A DNA stretch of 21,358 nucleotides from Apostichopus leukothele (lineage: Eukaryota; Echinodermata; Holothuroidea; Aspidochirotida; Stichopodidae): positions 220,346 through 241,703 of the forward strand of contig JAAAKB020000013.1 of the NCBI GenBank assembly GCA_010014835.2, given 5' to 3'. The notes beneath the pieces are model-generated. The model made no database searches. It was not told the origin of the DNA and worked only from the letters and a program-made list of their open reading frames with translations. Each line of letters starts with the position of its first letter. Positions within the stretch are counted from its first letter, which is position 1. Positions 1-7,063 of this stretch are shown here, piece after piece. A program made the translations under genes and the position numbers.

Positions 1-364
1 ATATATATATATATTACATATATATATACCTATAATGATAAATGTGCTTCTAGAGTGAATCCATCAGAAACTATACCCTGATGGTATCACAGCTCTGAGA
101 GTTTATTTATATTGTGATATTGCAGTATATATGTTTCATGTTGGAACTATATATAAAATGGTGTTTAGTTCAATACATAAAGTGACCCAAATCCTCAAAT
201 GAATTGGAAAAAAAATAATTAAAACTACAATCATGGGAATAAAAACTACATATCATTATTTTTTTTAAATTATTATTTGACTATTATTATAGTTAGTATG
301 ATATTGAGCCTCCCATTGTATTTATAAAACATTGTTGTGATCATGTTGTTACAAAAGCTATTGG
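1..364. other. AT-rich low-complexity DNA, no gene seen
   Basis: The window opens inside an (AT)n tract of about 28 bases. A second TA-rich stretch lies near 120-160, and a T/A homopolymer-rich stretch lies at 255-295. No open frame of note and no splice-like arrangement is visible. I see nothing in it beyond microsatellite and low-complexity sequence. Confidence 0.6.
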
Positions 365-715
365 AAAACACCGGGTTCGACTGCTTCATCAAAATTACGA
401 TGCATGTGTTTGGTAGTCACTCTCATCAAGCTTCGCTTTGAATTTCTTGTTTTTCGGCATTAGGTTAAACGAAACAACGTGGAGAAACCAATGGTAAGTT
501 GTGTAACCATGCTGAGCGCTTGCAGTTGGTTTGAAGTGCTAATCTTTATAAATATAATTGCCGGCATTTTGGACAAGCAGTGTATGATCCGTCTTTTTGG
601 GGTCCTTTTTGTCGTTGTCATCACTTCTTCTCGTTTGTTTGAAAAAGAAACAATGAGAGAGAAAGACGAGCGGCTGCTTCGGAAATGATTGATCACGTTT
701 CCTCGTTCGTTCCTC
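365..715. other. CpG-richer pocket, possible exon or promoter region
   Basis: By eye this stretch carries clearly more CG dinucleotides than the flanks. They sit in the words ccgggttcga, gagcgcttgc, gccggc, gacgagcggc and cctcgttcgttcctcgg. The sequence before 360 and after 720 is nearly free of them. In a genome where CpG is otherwise depleted, such a pocket can mark an unmethylated promoter, a conserved exon or a young insertion. It contains the small ORF at 491-688 and the ATG/GTAAGT word at 491-499. I did not compute an observed/expected ratio. Confidence 0.35.
491..688 (+). CDS. Possible small membrane protein ORF or first exon
   Basis: From the ATG at 491 the frame runs 65 codons to a stop at 686-688. 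It is open a little upstream, but only through non-ATG codons. Two hydrophobic stretches are visible (around residues 13-26, WFEVLIFINIIAGI, and residues 34-46, LFGVLFVVVITSS). The tail is strongly charged (EKETMREKDERLLRK). No family is recognised. Against a simple single-exon reading, the start codon is followed directly by GTAAGT (494-499), a consensus splice donor. The ATG could therefore be the end of a 5' exon, with the rest of the ORF intronic. The CpG-rich context supports something functional here. An ORF of this size is also expected by chance. Confidence 0.18.
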   Translation: MVSCVTMLSACSWFEVLIFINIIAGILDKQCMIRLFGVLFVVVITSSRLFEKETMREKDERLLRK

Positions 716-1106
716 GGAGAGAAAGAATTAACATTTTTAGTGGTACTGACATGTAGGTTGATACTAACAGCTTGTAACTACTGTTTTTCTATTAGGTACT
801 GCATCAATATAACTTTGTGATGGGGTCATTCTTGGACCATGGGGTTAAATATATAAACATATTTTCACCATCTCGTATTTTTGACCCATCCAATTCACAT
901 ATATATCTCTTATCCTTTGTACAATGGTACTAAAGTCAACCCACTGGTCCCTCTCCTACTTCCATCCTCTCTGACCCAACTTTTAACCAACTAATATTTT
1001 TCCAACTTTGGATGGCCTCGGAAGGACGAGCCAGCTTTTGAGATCTCATGGCGTCTCATTACTACCAGAGATATTTTGTCAATGACGTGCTTACTAATAG
1101 AAGGTT
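716..1106. other. Non-coding stretch, nothing recognised
   Basis: AT-rich sequence with short pyrimidine-rich segments near 940-990 and no open frame worth naming. No hairpin or repeat stood out. The last bases (1100-1120, 'ttggatctaagggcct') already resemble the unit end of the tandem repeat that follows. Confidence 0.5.
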
Positions 1107-1340
1107 GGATCTAAGGGCCTATAGTAATGCAGTATTCTTACATAAAAAAAATGTATTGATTGATTCCATGAATGCACAAAAACAAGAAGGCTGCATATAG
1201 AGTCCCGTAGTAGTGTAGTATGTTACATACAGAAATGTATTGATAGATTCCAATAATGAAAGAGAAAGACTGGATATCAGTCCCATAGTAATGTAGTATG
1301 TTATATCCAAGGGATGTATTGATCAGATTCAATAACCTGG
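1107..1340. repeat. Three-copy tandem repeat, unit about 78-86 bp
   Basis: The word 'atagtaatgcagta' or a close variant recurs at 1121, 1207 and 1285, giving spacings of 86 and 78 bases. Each copy continues into 'aatgtattgat(t/a)gattc', and the unit ends in 'tggat(a/c)t.agtccc'. The copies are diverged and carry indels, so the duplication is not very recent. Spurious short minus-strand ORFs arise here because the copies share a frame. No coding role is indicated. Confidence 0.75.
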
Positions 1341-1368
1341 CAGAAATTATAAGCTGTCAGCATGAGAA

Positions 1369-1603
1369 ACTTGCAAAGATGAAGCAGAACATGTTGCATG
1401 CATTTATAAATTAACGCTAAGTAATTAATATGCTGTAGTTAATTATACTAGAGTATGCAAATTAAACGTTACACATGTCTAACATACAAGAAGCTTGCAA
1501 AGATGAAGCAGAACATGTTGCATTTATAAATTAACGCTAAGTAATTATGCTGTAGTTAATTATACTAGAGTATGGAAATTAAACGTTACACATGTCTAAC
1601 ATA
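1369..1603. repeat. Two-copy tandem duplication, period about 124 bp
   Basis: 'cttgcaaagatgaagcagaa' begins copies at about 1370 and 1494. The match continues through 'taaattaacgctaagtaatta', 'tgctgtagttaattatacta' and 'cgttacacatgtctaacata'. The copies are nearly identical, differing by small indels (an extra 'gcat' and an extra 'aata' in copy one). That makes this the youngest-looking duplication in the cluster. Each copy holds an imperfect inverted repeat (TAATTA on one side, TTAATTATACTAG on the other). The arrangement is also dense in TAATTA homeodomain-type core words. Confidence 0.85.
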
Positions 1604-1605
1604 TA

Positions 1606-1818
1606 GAAGTTCATGAGAGACACAAGTTCAAAGCGTTCAAAATTGCTACAAAAAATTTGAACACTAAAATTATTCAGCTTCGCAAAATGCTTTACTAATT
1701 GCTATACGAGTGCAAAGATAAACAGCAGCTTTTAAACTGTATAGAAAACACAGAAGTTCATGAGAGACAAATGTTCAAAGTGTTCAAAATTGCTACAAAG
1801 TATTTGAACACTAAAATG
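1606..1818. repeat. Two-copy direct repeat, about 65 bp units 147 bp apart
   Basis: 'gaagttcatgagagacaaa' or a near match occurs at 1606 and 1753. Each copy continues with 'gttcaaag.gttcaaaattg', 'ctacaaa' and 'tttgaacactaaaat'. The intervening 80 bases are not clearly repeated. It starts only a few bases after the preceding 124-bp duplication and ends about 50 bases before the LINE tail, so three unrelated duplications lie back to back. Confidence 0.8.
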
Positions 1819-1871
1819 ATTCCCTGTTTGGAAATGCCAAAAAAAAACTGTAGTAAAGCTGCTTTATAATC

Positions 1872-2958
1872 ATTATTATTATTATTATTATTTAAACATT
1901 TCTAAAGCGCACATATATATGTAAAAACATAAGCTATGGTGCTGTACAAACTTAAAAGAGTAAAGGTAAAAAACTTAACGAAATTTAAGAAACCAAGTTA
2001 ATCATAATTAAGAAAGAGGTAAAAATCTTAAAAACAGATAACCCTAAAAGACTAAACAAATCCAATAACGATGGAGAAAATGAAGTCAGTATATACCATG
2101 CCACAAAATCAGAAAATAGGATAAAACAATAGTAAGAGATAAATACAAAAAGAATGAGATAATAAGTAAAACTAGATTAATTATATACACGTGTGAAAAT
2201 GAAAGTCTTAAGACTGGATTTAAATGAACTTACAGTACTTGAATTGCGAATAGAAAATGGGAGTGCATTCCACAATTTGGGGGCACAGACACAAAAAGAT
2301 CGGTCACCAAGGGACTTGCAGCGAGTGCGGGGGGTAGTTAAAATCAAACTGTCATGAGATCGTATGGAGTAGCTCACTGATCGTGGTTTAAGAAGGTCCT
2401 TCAGATAAGATGGTGCAGATCCGTGAAGCGCCTTATAAGTGAGTGATAAAATTTTAAAATCGATACGATCCTTTATCGGAAGCCAGTGGAGAAGTTTAAA
2501 AGCAGAAGATATACTGTCATATTTGTTCAAATTTAGGATGATACGGGCAGCCATATTTTGTACACGCTGTAACTTATTAAGGGAAGAACTGGGAAGACCA
2601 TAAAACAAAGAGTTACAATAATCAAAGTGAGATGTGACAAGTGCCTGAACTAAAGTGCGAGTAGAATCAGTTGAAAGATGCTTACGTAATTTTCTAATAT
2701 TATACAAGTTAAAACTAGCGATTTTACATTTTTCATTTATATGTTTTTTCATTGATAAGGTGTTGTCCAAATAAACGCCAAGATACTTCACATCATTTAC
2801 ACAATTAATAATAGATGAGTCCACGTTAATACAATCAATTTCAAGTTTTGCAAGTTGAGTTCGTGAACCAAAGATAAGAAATTCAGTTTTGGTATCGTTC
2901 ATTTTTAAGCGACACATATTCATCCAAGCCTTAACGTCCAATAAACAACTCTCCATAG
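1872..2958 (-). mobile_element. 5'-truncated CR1/L2-like LINE (non-LTR retrotransposon) fragment
   Basis: Read on the minus strand, the element enters within the reverse transcriptase region near 2958. It codes for the C-terminal part of ORF2 down to the stop at 2177-2179. It then has roughly 300 bases of 3' untranslated sequence and closes with a 'gcgctttagaaatgttta' motif and an (AAT)n run at 1872-1892. A 3' end of this type, with an RNA-recognition motif followed by a short microsatellite instead of poly(A), is characteristic of CR1/L2-related LINEs. The 5' truncation is the usual result of incomplete target-primed reverse transcription. I found no clear target-site duplication. The catalytic part of the reverse transcriptase and the endonuclease are absent, so the copy cannot move itself. 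Confidence 0.9.
2177..2956 (-). CDS. LINE ORF2 C-terminal fragment (post-catalytic RT region)
   Basis: A 259-residue open frame begins at an internal ATG. It matches the region after the catalytic palm of CR1/L2/jockey-group reverse transcriptases. Landmarks in order are LKMNDTKTEFLIFG (residues 17-30), VKYLGVYLDNTLS (56-68), DYCNSLFYGLP (112-122), LQRVQNMAARII (129-140), LHWLPIKDRIDFKI (156-169), LTYKALHGSAPSYL (172-185), PKLWNALP (226-233) and FKSSLKTFIF (245-254). The YXDD catalytic motif and the upstream palm and endonuclease are missing; full proteins of this class are roughly 900-1000 residues. A stop lies three codons upstream of the ATG (2966-2968), which marks the truncation junction. 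No internal stop or frameshift is seen, so the insertion is fairly young. It is not expected to be translated into anything functional. Confidence 0.92.
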   Translation of the reverse strand: MESCLLDVKAWMNMCRLKMNDTKTEFLIFGSRTQLAKLEIDCINVDSSIINCVNDVKYLGVYLDNTLSMKKHINEKCKIASFNLYNIRKLRKHLSTDSTRTLVQALVTSHFDYCNSLFYGLPSSSLNKLQRVQNMAARIILNLNKYDSISSAFKLLHWLPIKDRIDFKILSLTYKALHGSAPSYLKDLLKPRSVSYSIRSHDSLILTTPRTRCKSLGDRSFCVCAPKLWNALPFSIRNSSTVSSFKSSLKTFIFTRVYN

Positions 2959-3066
2959 CATAGCACTAAGAGTAGTTTCTTTTTAAATTAGAGTGAATTA
3001 TTTTGATGGGAGAGGAAGTGAACAGTGTGCTAGAGGGAGTTATCAATGGGAGGGTTTAGGGTATTA

Positions 3067-3096
3067 AATATTACTGGTTCGTTAAACCATAATATT
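3067..3096. repeat. Imperfect hairpin, 12 bp stem with one bulged C
   Basis: AATATTA (3067-3073) pairs with TAATATT (3090-3096), and TGGTT (3075-3079) pairs with AACCA (3085-3089). C3074 is unpaired and the loop is CGTTA. It is too short for a typical microRNA precursor. It could be a cruciform or the centre of a small foldback element, but I see no longer terminal repeats around it. Confidence 0.55.
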
Positions 3097-3259
3097 GAAA
3101 GTATGTGTGGTAATTGCCAAGTCTGCAAACAAATAAATTGTGGGGAAGTGCTGAATGTAGATCTACAGCCTACAAAAAGCAAAGCTTTAGCCTAAACACG
3201 TGATGACCAAAATGTGTATCAAGGTGTGAAGAGGAAAAATTTGTGTGTTCAAAAATAAT

Positions 3260-3279
3260 ATTTGCTCGATTGAGCAAAT
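3260..3279. repeat. Perfect 8 bp hairpin
   Basis: ATTTGCTC (3260-3267) and GAGCAAAT (3272-3279) are exact reverse complements around a GATT loop. The pairing does not extend outward beyond two mismatches. No T-run or known regulatory meaning is attached to it. It is recorded as a small inverted repeat only. Confidence 0.6.
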
Positions 3280-3688
3280 TATGTAGGTATAACTTAAAGA
3301 GTTAATGTTCCATAATCTGAGCACTGAATCTCCTTCCTCCCAAATTCTAAATTGACCGAGCAATCTTGCCACCATTTTCAATTCAATGTCAGAAAATCAT
3401 TCTTCAGTAAAAACTGTTAGTTTATGTGTTCTGTATGGGCCATAACTAACGGCTGGTTCTGACATCGTCTATCTCCATTTGTAATTAATGGATTCATTCA
3501 GCCTTACTTCATTTTTGTTTCGGTACATTTTCAAAGAAACTTTTAGCTTGAGGTTTTGTTCGGCAAGCATTTAGTGTCACAAATAGCCATTAATCTTCTC
3601 GCCTTTTACACGCATGAAAGATTCAAATATATTCATTGATATATTCTTGCTCTCTTTATTGTGCCGTAGGATTTGCAGTTTAAAAGGC

Positions 3689-3965
3689 ACTTAAAACAGA
3701 ACATCTTTTCTTCCCCTACATGTCTTCTCAATTATCTCGAGTGACAGACTGTATTGTGTCTGATGGACAAAGTCAGGATTCCTTAAAACAAAATGTCTTT
3801 TCTTCCCCTACATGTCTTCTCAATTGTCTAGAGTGTCAGACTGTATTGTGTCTGATGGACAAAGTCAAGTTTCCTTAAAACAATGTCTTTTCTTCCCCTT
3901 TATGTCTTCTCAATTGTCTAGAGTGACAGACTGTATTGTGTCTGATGGACCAAGTCAGGTCTCCT
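3689..3965. repeat. Three-copy tandem repeat, unit about 91 bp
   Basis: 'tgtcttctcaatt' recurs at 3721, 3813 and 3903, giving periods of 92 and 90 bases. Each unit begins near 'cttaaaaca.aatgtctttt' and runs through 'cttcccctacatgtcttc' and 'agactgtattgtgtctgatg' to 'gacaaagtcagg'. Copies one and two share the 'ctacatg' form, while copy three has 'ctttatg', and small indels alter the length. The tandem copies create overlapping open frames on the plus strand that I do not regard as genes. Confidence 0.85.
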
Positions 3966-4705
3966 CATCATTTCTCAAATTTTGTAGAAAGACTTCAATT
4001 TAGAGCAAGCACTGCGAATTGTTTCACATTTTATGAATTCATTTACGTAGCGTCTTCTTCCCCGAGAGAGCGAATCTGTCTGCATAATGAACACAAACAG
4101 AATGACTATTTTTTGACTATGCATGAATAATGCTTGACATACTGTAGACCGAGAGCTTCAGTCTGCTATCACTCAGTGTTTCACAATCACACCAGTACGG
4201 ATATAACCTTGCCCAGCACACAACAACAACGGTGGTCATGCTGTAAAGAAAGCAATATACACTCGTTAAAAAACAAGAAGAGAAACCTGCCCATATATTA
4301 TATATATCTTCTCCTCTCTCTTTGGCTAAAGCTATTATCGTTTGCATCCCCCCCTGCAACTTGCGTGGAAAGCGTACGACACGATGGCTGGCTGATTAAA
4401 TCTGAAATTTCATTTGTGGCTGAGCCTGGGTAAAGTGTGCTAGTGGCATAATTGGTGCATCAAATGACAACCAGTGTACTGTAGGCAATGTGGTTTATGG
4501 GGGTATATGTTGGTAGTCTAGACACATGGGAGCTGCTGTCTTCATGAGATGAGTCAAAGTTGGCAACTTTAAAGGCTGCAGAAACAGCTGAGAGCCTGGA
4601 ATATAAGCAGCTGTCTCTAAGTAAAAAAGTTACTGTACATGCCAGGTGTGCCATGCATAGTTTGATCGTGATTATTAACACACAGGCTGAAATTTCTTTG
4701 CAAAG
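3966..4705. other. Non-coding stretch, chance ORFs only
   Basis: Somewhat more mixed in composition than its flanks. It has two overlapping opposite-strand open frames near 4117-4433, neither starting convincingly (the plus one begins at TTG) and neither resembling a protein family. A short TATATATAT tract lies near 4295. Bases 4440-4705 are ordinary sequence leading into the second LINE tail. Confidence 0.45.
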
Positions 4706-4990
4706 ATTGTAATAATAATAACAACAATAATTTATTCTTATATAGCGCTTTACATCAAAGAATGATCTCAAAGCACTTCACAAAAACGCATAAAATGTTA
4801 CAACTTAAAATTATTACAGCTTAAAAATAATACAGCCTAAAAATATTGCATCCTAAAAATTACAAAAATATATATCCTAACAATAATTATTAAAGCAATA
4901 AAATTCAGAAATTAAAGACGAAGCAATAAAATATGACAGCATACAATAAAACTAAAATACTAAACTATTACAGCCGAAAATTAGTAACAG
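4706..4990 (-). mobile_element. LINE or LINE-tailed SINE 3' end fragment
   Basis: On the minus strand the sequence runs 'gtgaagtgctttgagatc', 'attctttgatg', 'taaagcgctatataagaata' and then an AATAA/TTATTG microsatellite at 4708-4732. This 'aagcgctatataa' motif followed by a trinucleotide-like run is the recurring 3' terminus of CR1/L2-type LINEs, and of SINEs that borrow that tail, in marine invertebrates. No reverse transcriptase frame is left, so it is a short 3' piece. The upstream boundary is uncertain; I place it near 4990 because the A-rich, 'acagc'-containing character fades there. It is not the same subfamily as the copy at 1872-2958, since the tail sequences differ. Confidence 0.65.
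4800..4861. repeat. Degenerate 16-bp tandem mini-repeat inside the LINE tail
   Basis: Four consecutive units are readable: acaacttaaaattatt, acagcttaaaaataat, acagcctaaaaatatt and gcatcctaaaaatt. Further decayed units may follow to about 4885 ('acaaaaatatatatcctaac'). It lies in what would be the element's 3' untranslated region, where such minisatellite expansion is common. Confidence 0.7.
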
Positions 4991-5418
4991 AAGATGTATC
5001 GTAAGCTTTGATAATTAACATCTTAACTATTTTTCAAATATATTTTTTTGCTGTCTGTAAGTAGAACCAACAAGTGATAAGTTTAAACTGATGCAAAGTA
5101 ATCACTGAAGACAATTCTGGTAGATATGAAAATAAATATCTAAACAAAATGAAAAGAATCACAAAAAAATCACAAGTGGACATTATTAAATTAATGTCTT
5201 CCTTGCATGTAGTTTTTCCAACTGAGACTGTCAATCCATGTCTCTCAGTAAAATTTCATTCTTACTTGATAAAATGTTTGGGTAAAAAACAGAGTAGGTT
5301 GGAGCTTCTTTCAACTATGGTTTCATTGATTTCACTGCCTTCGGAAAGGATGACATCATTGTAGTAATTTGTACATGAATTCTAACGAGGCCAGCAAACA
5401 TCTAAAGATGAAAGTTGG
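4991..5418. other. Non-coding stretch
   Basis: AT-rich. A 71-codon plus-strand frame from the ATG at 5149 to 5364 has a basic, low-information sequence with no recognisable domain, and I regard it as chance. Nothing else stands out. Confidence 0.45.
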
Positions 5419-5547
5419 CTTTTGAACCTTTTGAACAAGGTCTGAAGTGCTTGCCCACTCTTGGCCTAAACTTCTGCCCGAAGACAACGCCAGCAGGACA
5501 GCGAGGCTGAGAATCCCAATTGAGCTCTGTGGGGCCAAACGGGCTAT
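5419..5547 (-). CDS. Signal-peptide-like ORF, possible exon or exon relic
   Basis: Read on the minus strand from 5547, the codons spell IARLAPQSSIGILSLAVLLA, then LSSGRSLGQEW, then ASTSDLVQKVQK. This looks like a secretory signal peptide: a basic residue near the start, a hydrophobic core GILSLAVLLAL, and a small-residue region with likely cleavage at SLG/QE. The codons in the core are GC-rich at third positions (CTC GTC CTG CTG GCG), unlike the AT-rich surroundings, which argues for coding ancestry. The codon where a start would be expected (5545-5547) is ATA, not ATG, and no in-frame ATG lies between it and the upstream stop at 5599-5601. So either the start lies in an upstream exon, this is a relic, or the resemblance is accidental. 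AAG/GTTCAA near 5420 is a weak possible donor; otherwise the frame continues to a stop at 5356. No family is recognised. Confidence 0.22.
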
Positions 5548-6604
5548 GGGTTGGTGGTGGCAGATGCTGTATAAAAGTTGTACTTTGTGTTGGATCTTCT
5601 AAAATCTGATGTTACCGGTGGTTTGACAGTTTAAAAGGAAAGATGAGATATCGGAAATCATAATATCTTGTTTTAAATGTAGTTATCACCAGGAATACTG
5701 AAATTAGCTATGAACTTCAAAAGTTTTCAAAATGAAGACATAAAACCTGAGAATAAACATTTCTTTGGGACACTAACATTTCTGAATTTGGCCAAATTGT
5801 TTCGTATTTCTCTTCTTATTAGAAGCATGCAAATGATGGTAAGTTCTCTGCAAATCTCGTAGTTAAAGTGAGGCTGCATCTATTTATATCTTAATATAAT
5901 AGTTTTGGTCTGATTACGAAAGTTACAATCCCTGTCACAGACATGCAGCTTCAAGATTTAAGAAGCCGATTAACAGTTGCGGCTCCCCTCAGGAAATGTA
6001 CGTCAGATTCAATGTAGGGCAGTTTATACACCGTCAACTGTCGTTCTGTGTGAAGCTCAAATTTTGGTGTGATAAAGTGACCCTATTATAAATAATACAC
6101 AGTAGTTGCAAACTCAGAACTAAATGTTGTCCTTTTTTGCTTCTTTAAAGAAGTTTGCGGACACTATAGACCTAGAACCACAAAAACCAAACATTGGTAT
6201 TGCAAAGGAAGAAAGAAAAAAAGGAATGCAGATAAATATCTGAAATACTATTATTTTGCATCATGCATATTATTGGGCTGATATTGATTGCTTTCTCAAT
6301 TAGTATATTAAATGTTCTGAGTCAAACAAAGAATCTATAATGGACTAAAATAGATCTGAAAGTTCAAGGAATTGATTTTGTTTGTGTTTTCTTTTGTTAT
6401 GTGAAATCTTCTAACAGTCATGTCGTTAAAAGTGGAACACTGATACAGTCTTTGTGATAATTAAATTAATACTTAATTCTTTAATCTGCCTCATATATAC
6501 TGTATGCACTCCATTCATACCCCAAAGACCGTAGCCATAGTAACATGTGATACAGATTGATTCATTCACCATTTAGTTTGAGAAAAAAATACATCATACT
6601 GATC
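5548..6604. other. Non-coding stretch with a TATA word and a micro-exon-like site
   Basis: TATAAAAG at 5570-5577 on the plus strand is a textbook TATA-box word, downstream of a GC-richer patch. No convincing gene begins after it; the first ATG at 5609 gives a five-codon frame. At 5823-5838 a 16-base segment is bounded by a pyrimidine-rich acceptor and a GTAAGT donor and is listed separately. The remainder is ordinary AT-rich sequence. Confidence 0.4.
5823..5838 (+). other. Micro-exon-like segment containing an octamer word
   Basis: A pyrimidine-rich tract (5806-5820) ends in TTATTAG. The 16-base segment AAGCATGCAAATGATG follows, and GTAAGT begins at 5839. That is an acceptor and a strong donor 16 bases apart. 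The segment also contains ATGCAAAT, the classic POU/octamer word. Both signals are short enough to arise by chance in 21 kb. Confidence 0.15.
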
Positions 6605-7063
6605 TTCAGTTTATGAATAACTATATGTCGATTATATTTTGTGGAAAAATTAAAAATAAAAACAGGTATATAGCTGCAGATTACTATATTTAACTGTAAT
6701 ATTTTTTATGAAACTTTTGTGTTTTCCTATAAAGCTAGACATTAATGATACAAACGACTTAAAGATAATTAAAATTGACAATGTTTGTATTACATGTAAA
6801 GTTATATAATGTACAGAGATTTTGTACAAAGTAAACCTCAGTATATGAATAAATGTATGTCGATTATATTTCGTGGAAAAAGAAAAACAGGTATATAGCT
6901 GCAGACTACTATATTTAACTGTAATATTTTTTATAAAACTTATCCTAAGCTAGACCTTAATGATACGACCAACTTAAAAATAATTAAAATTGACAATGTT
7001 TGTATGACATGTAAAGTCATATAATGTACATAGTTATTATACAATATTATACAAAGTAGACCT
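6605..7063. repeat. Two-copy direct tandem duplication, period about 233 bp
   Basis: Copy one starts near 6605 ('ttcagtttatgaataactat') and copy two near 6838 ('ctcagtatatgaataaatgt'). Shared blocks in order include 'atgtcgattatattt', 'aacaggtatatagctgcaga', 'actatatttaactgtaatat', 'aattgacaatgtttgtat' and 'gtcatataatgtaca'. Copy two lacks a dozen or so bases near 6942. The copies are roughly nine-tenths identical by eye, so this is an older duplication than the one at 1369-1603. No coding content. Confidence 0.85.

Larger units (their letters stand above)
2959..3688. other. Non-coding stretch with two short hairpins
   Basis: AT-rich sequence between the LINE and the 91-bp repeat array. It contains the hairpins at 3067-3096 and 3260-3279, listed separately. 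The short minus-strand ORF over 3187-3381 has no recognisable content. The rest (3300-3688) shows nothing I can name. Confidence 0.5.

Noticed and set aside
355-385. tRNA-like B-box word 'gggttcgactgc' suggesting a tRNA-derived SINE.
   Set aside because: The flanking bases do not form a T-arm stem, and no A-box or tail was found at the right spacing.
1119-1332. Minus-strand ORFs rich in YITYYITM-like and YQYI-like words.
   Set aside because: They are repeats of the 78-86 bp tandem unit read in frame and are not independent coding evidence.
3812-4130. Plus-strand ORFs with a repeated MSSQLSRV.DCIVSDG motif.
   Set aside because: Direct translation of the 91-bp tandem repeat. The copies differ in length by amounts that are not multiples of three.
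4117-4433. Opposite-strand overlapping ORFs of 80 and 99 codons.
   Set aside because: No domain; the plus frame starts at TTG, and two mutually overlapping frames of this size are typical of locally stop-poor DNA.
4460-4771. 103-codon minus-strand ORF.
   Set aside because: Its first part is the translation of the LINE tail and its microsatellite (tyrosine run). The rest has no recognisable content.
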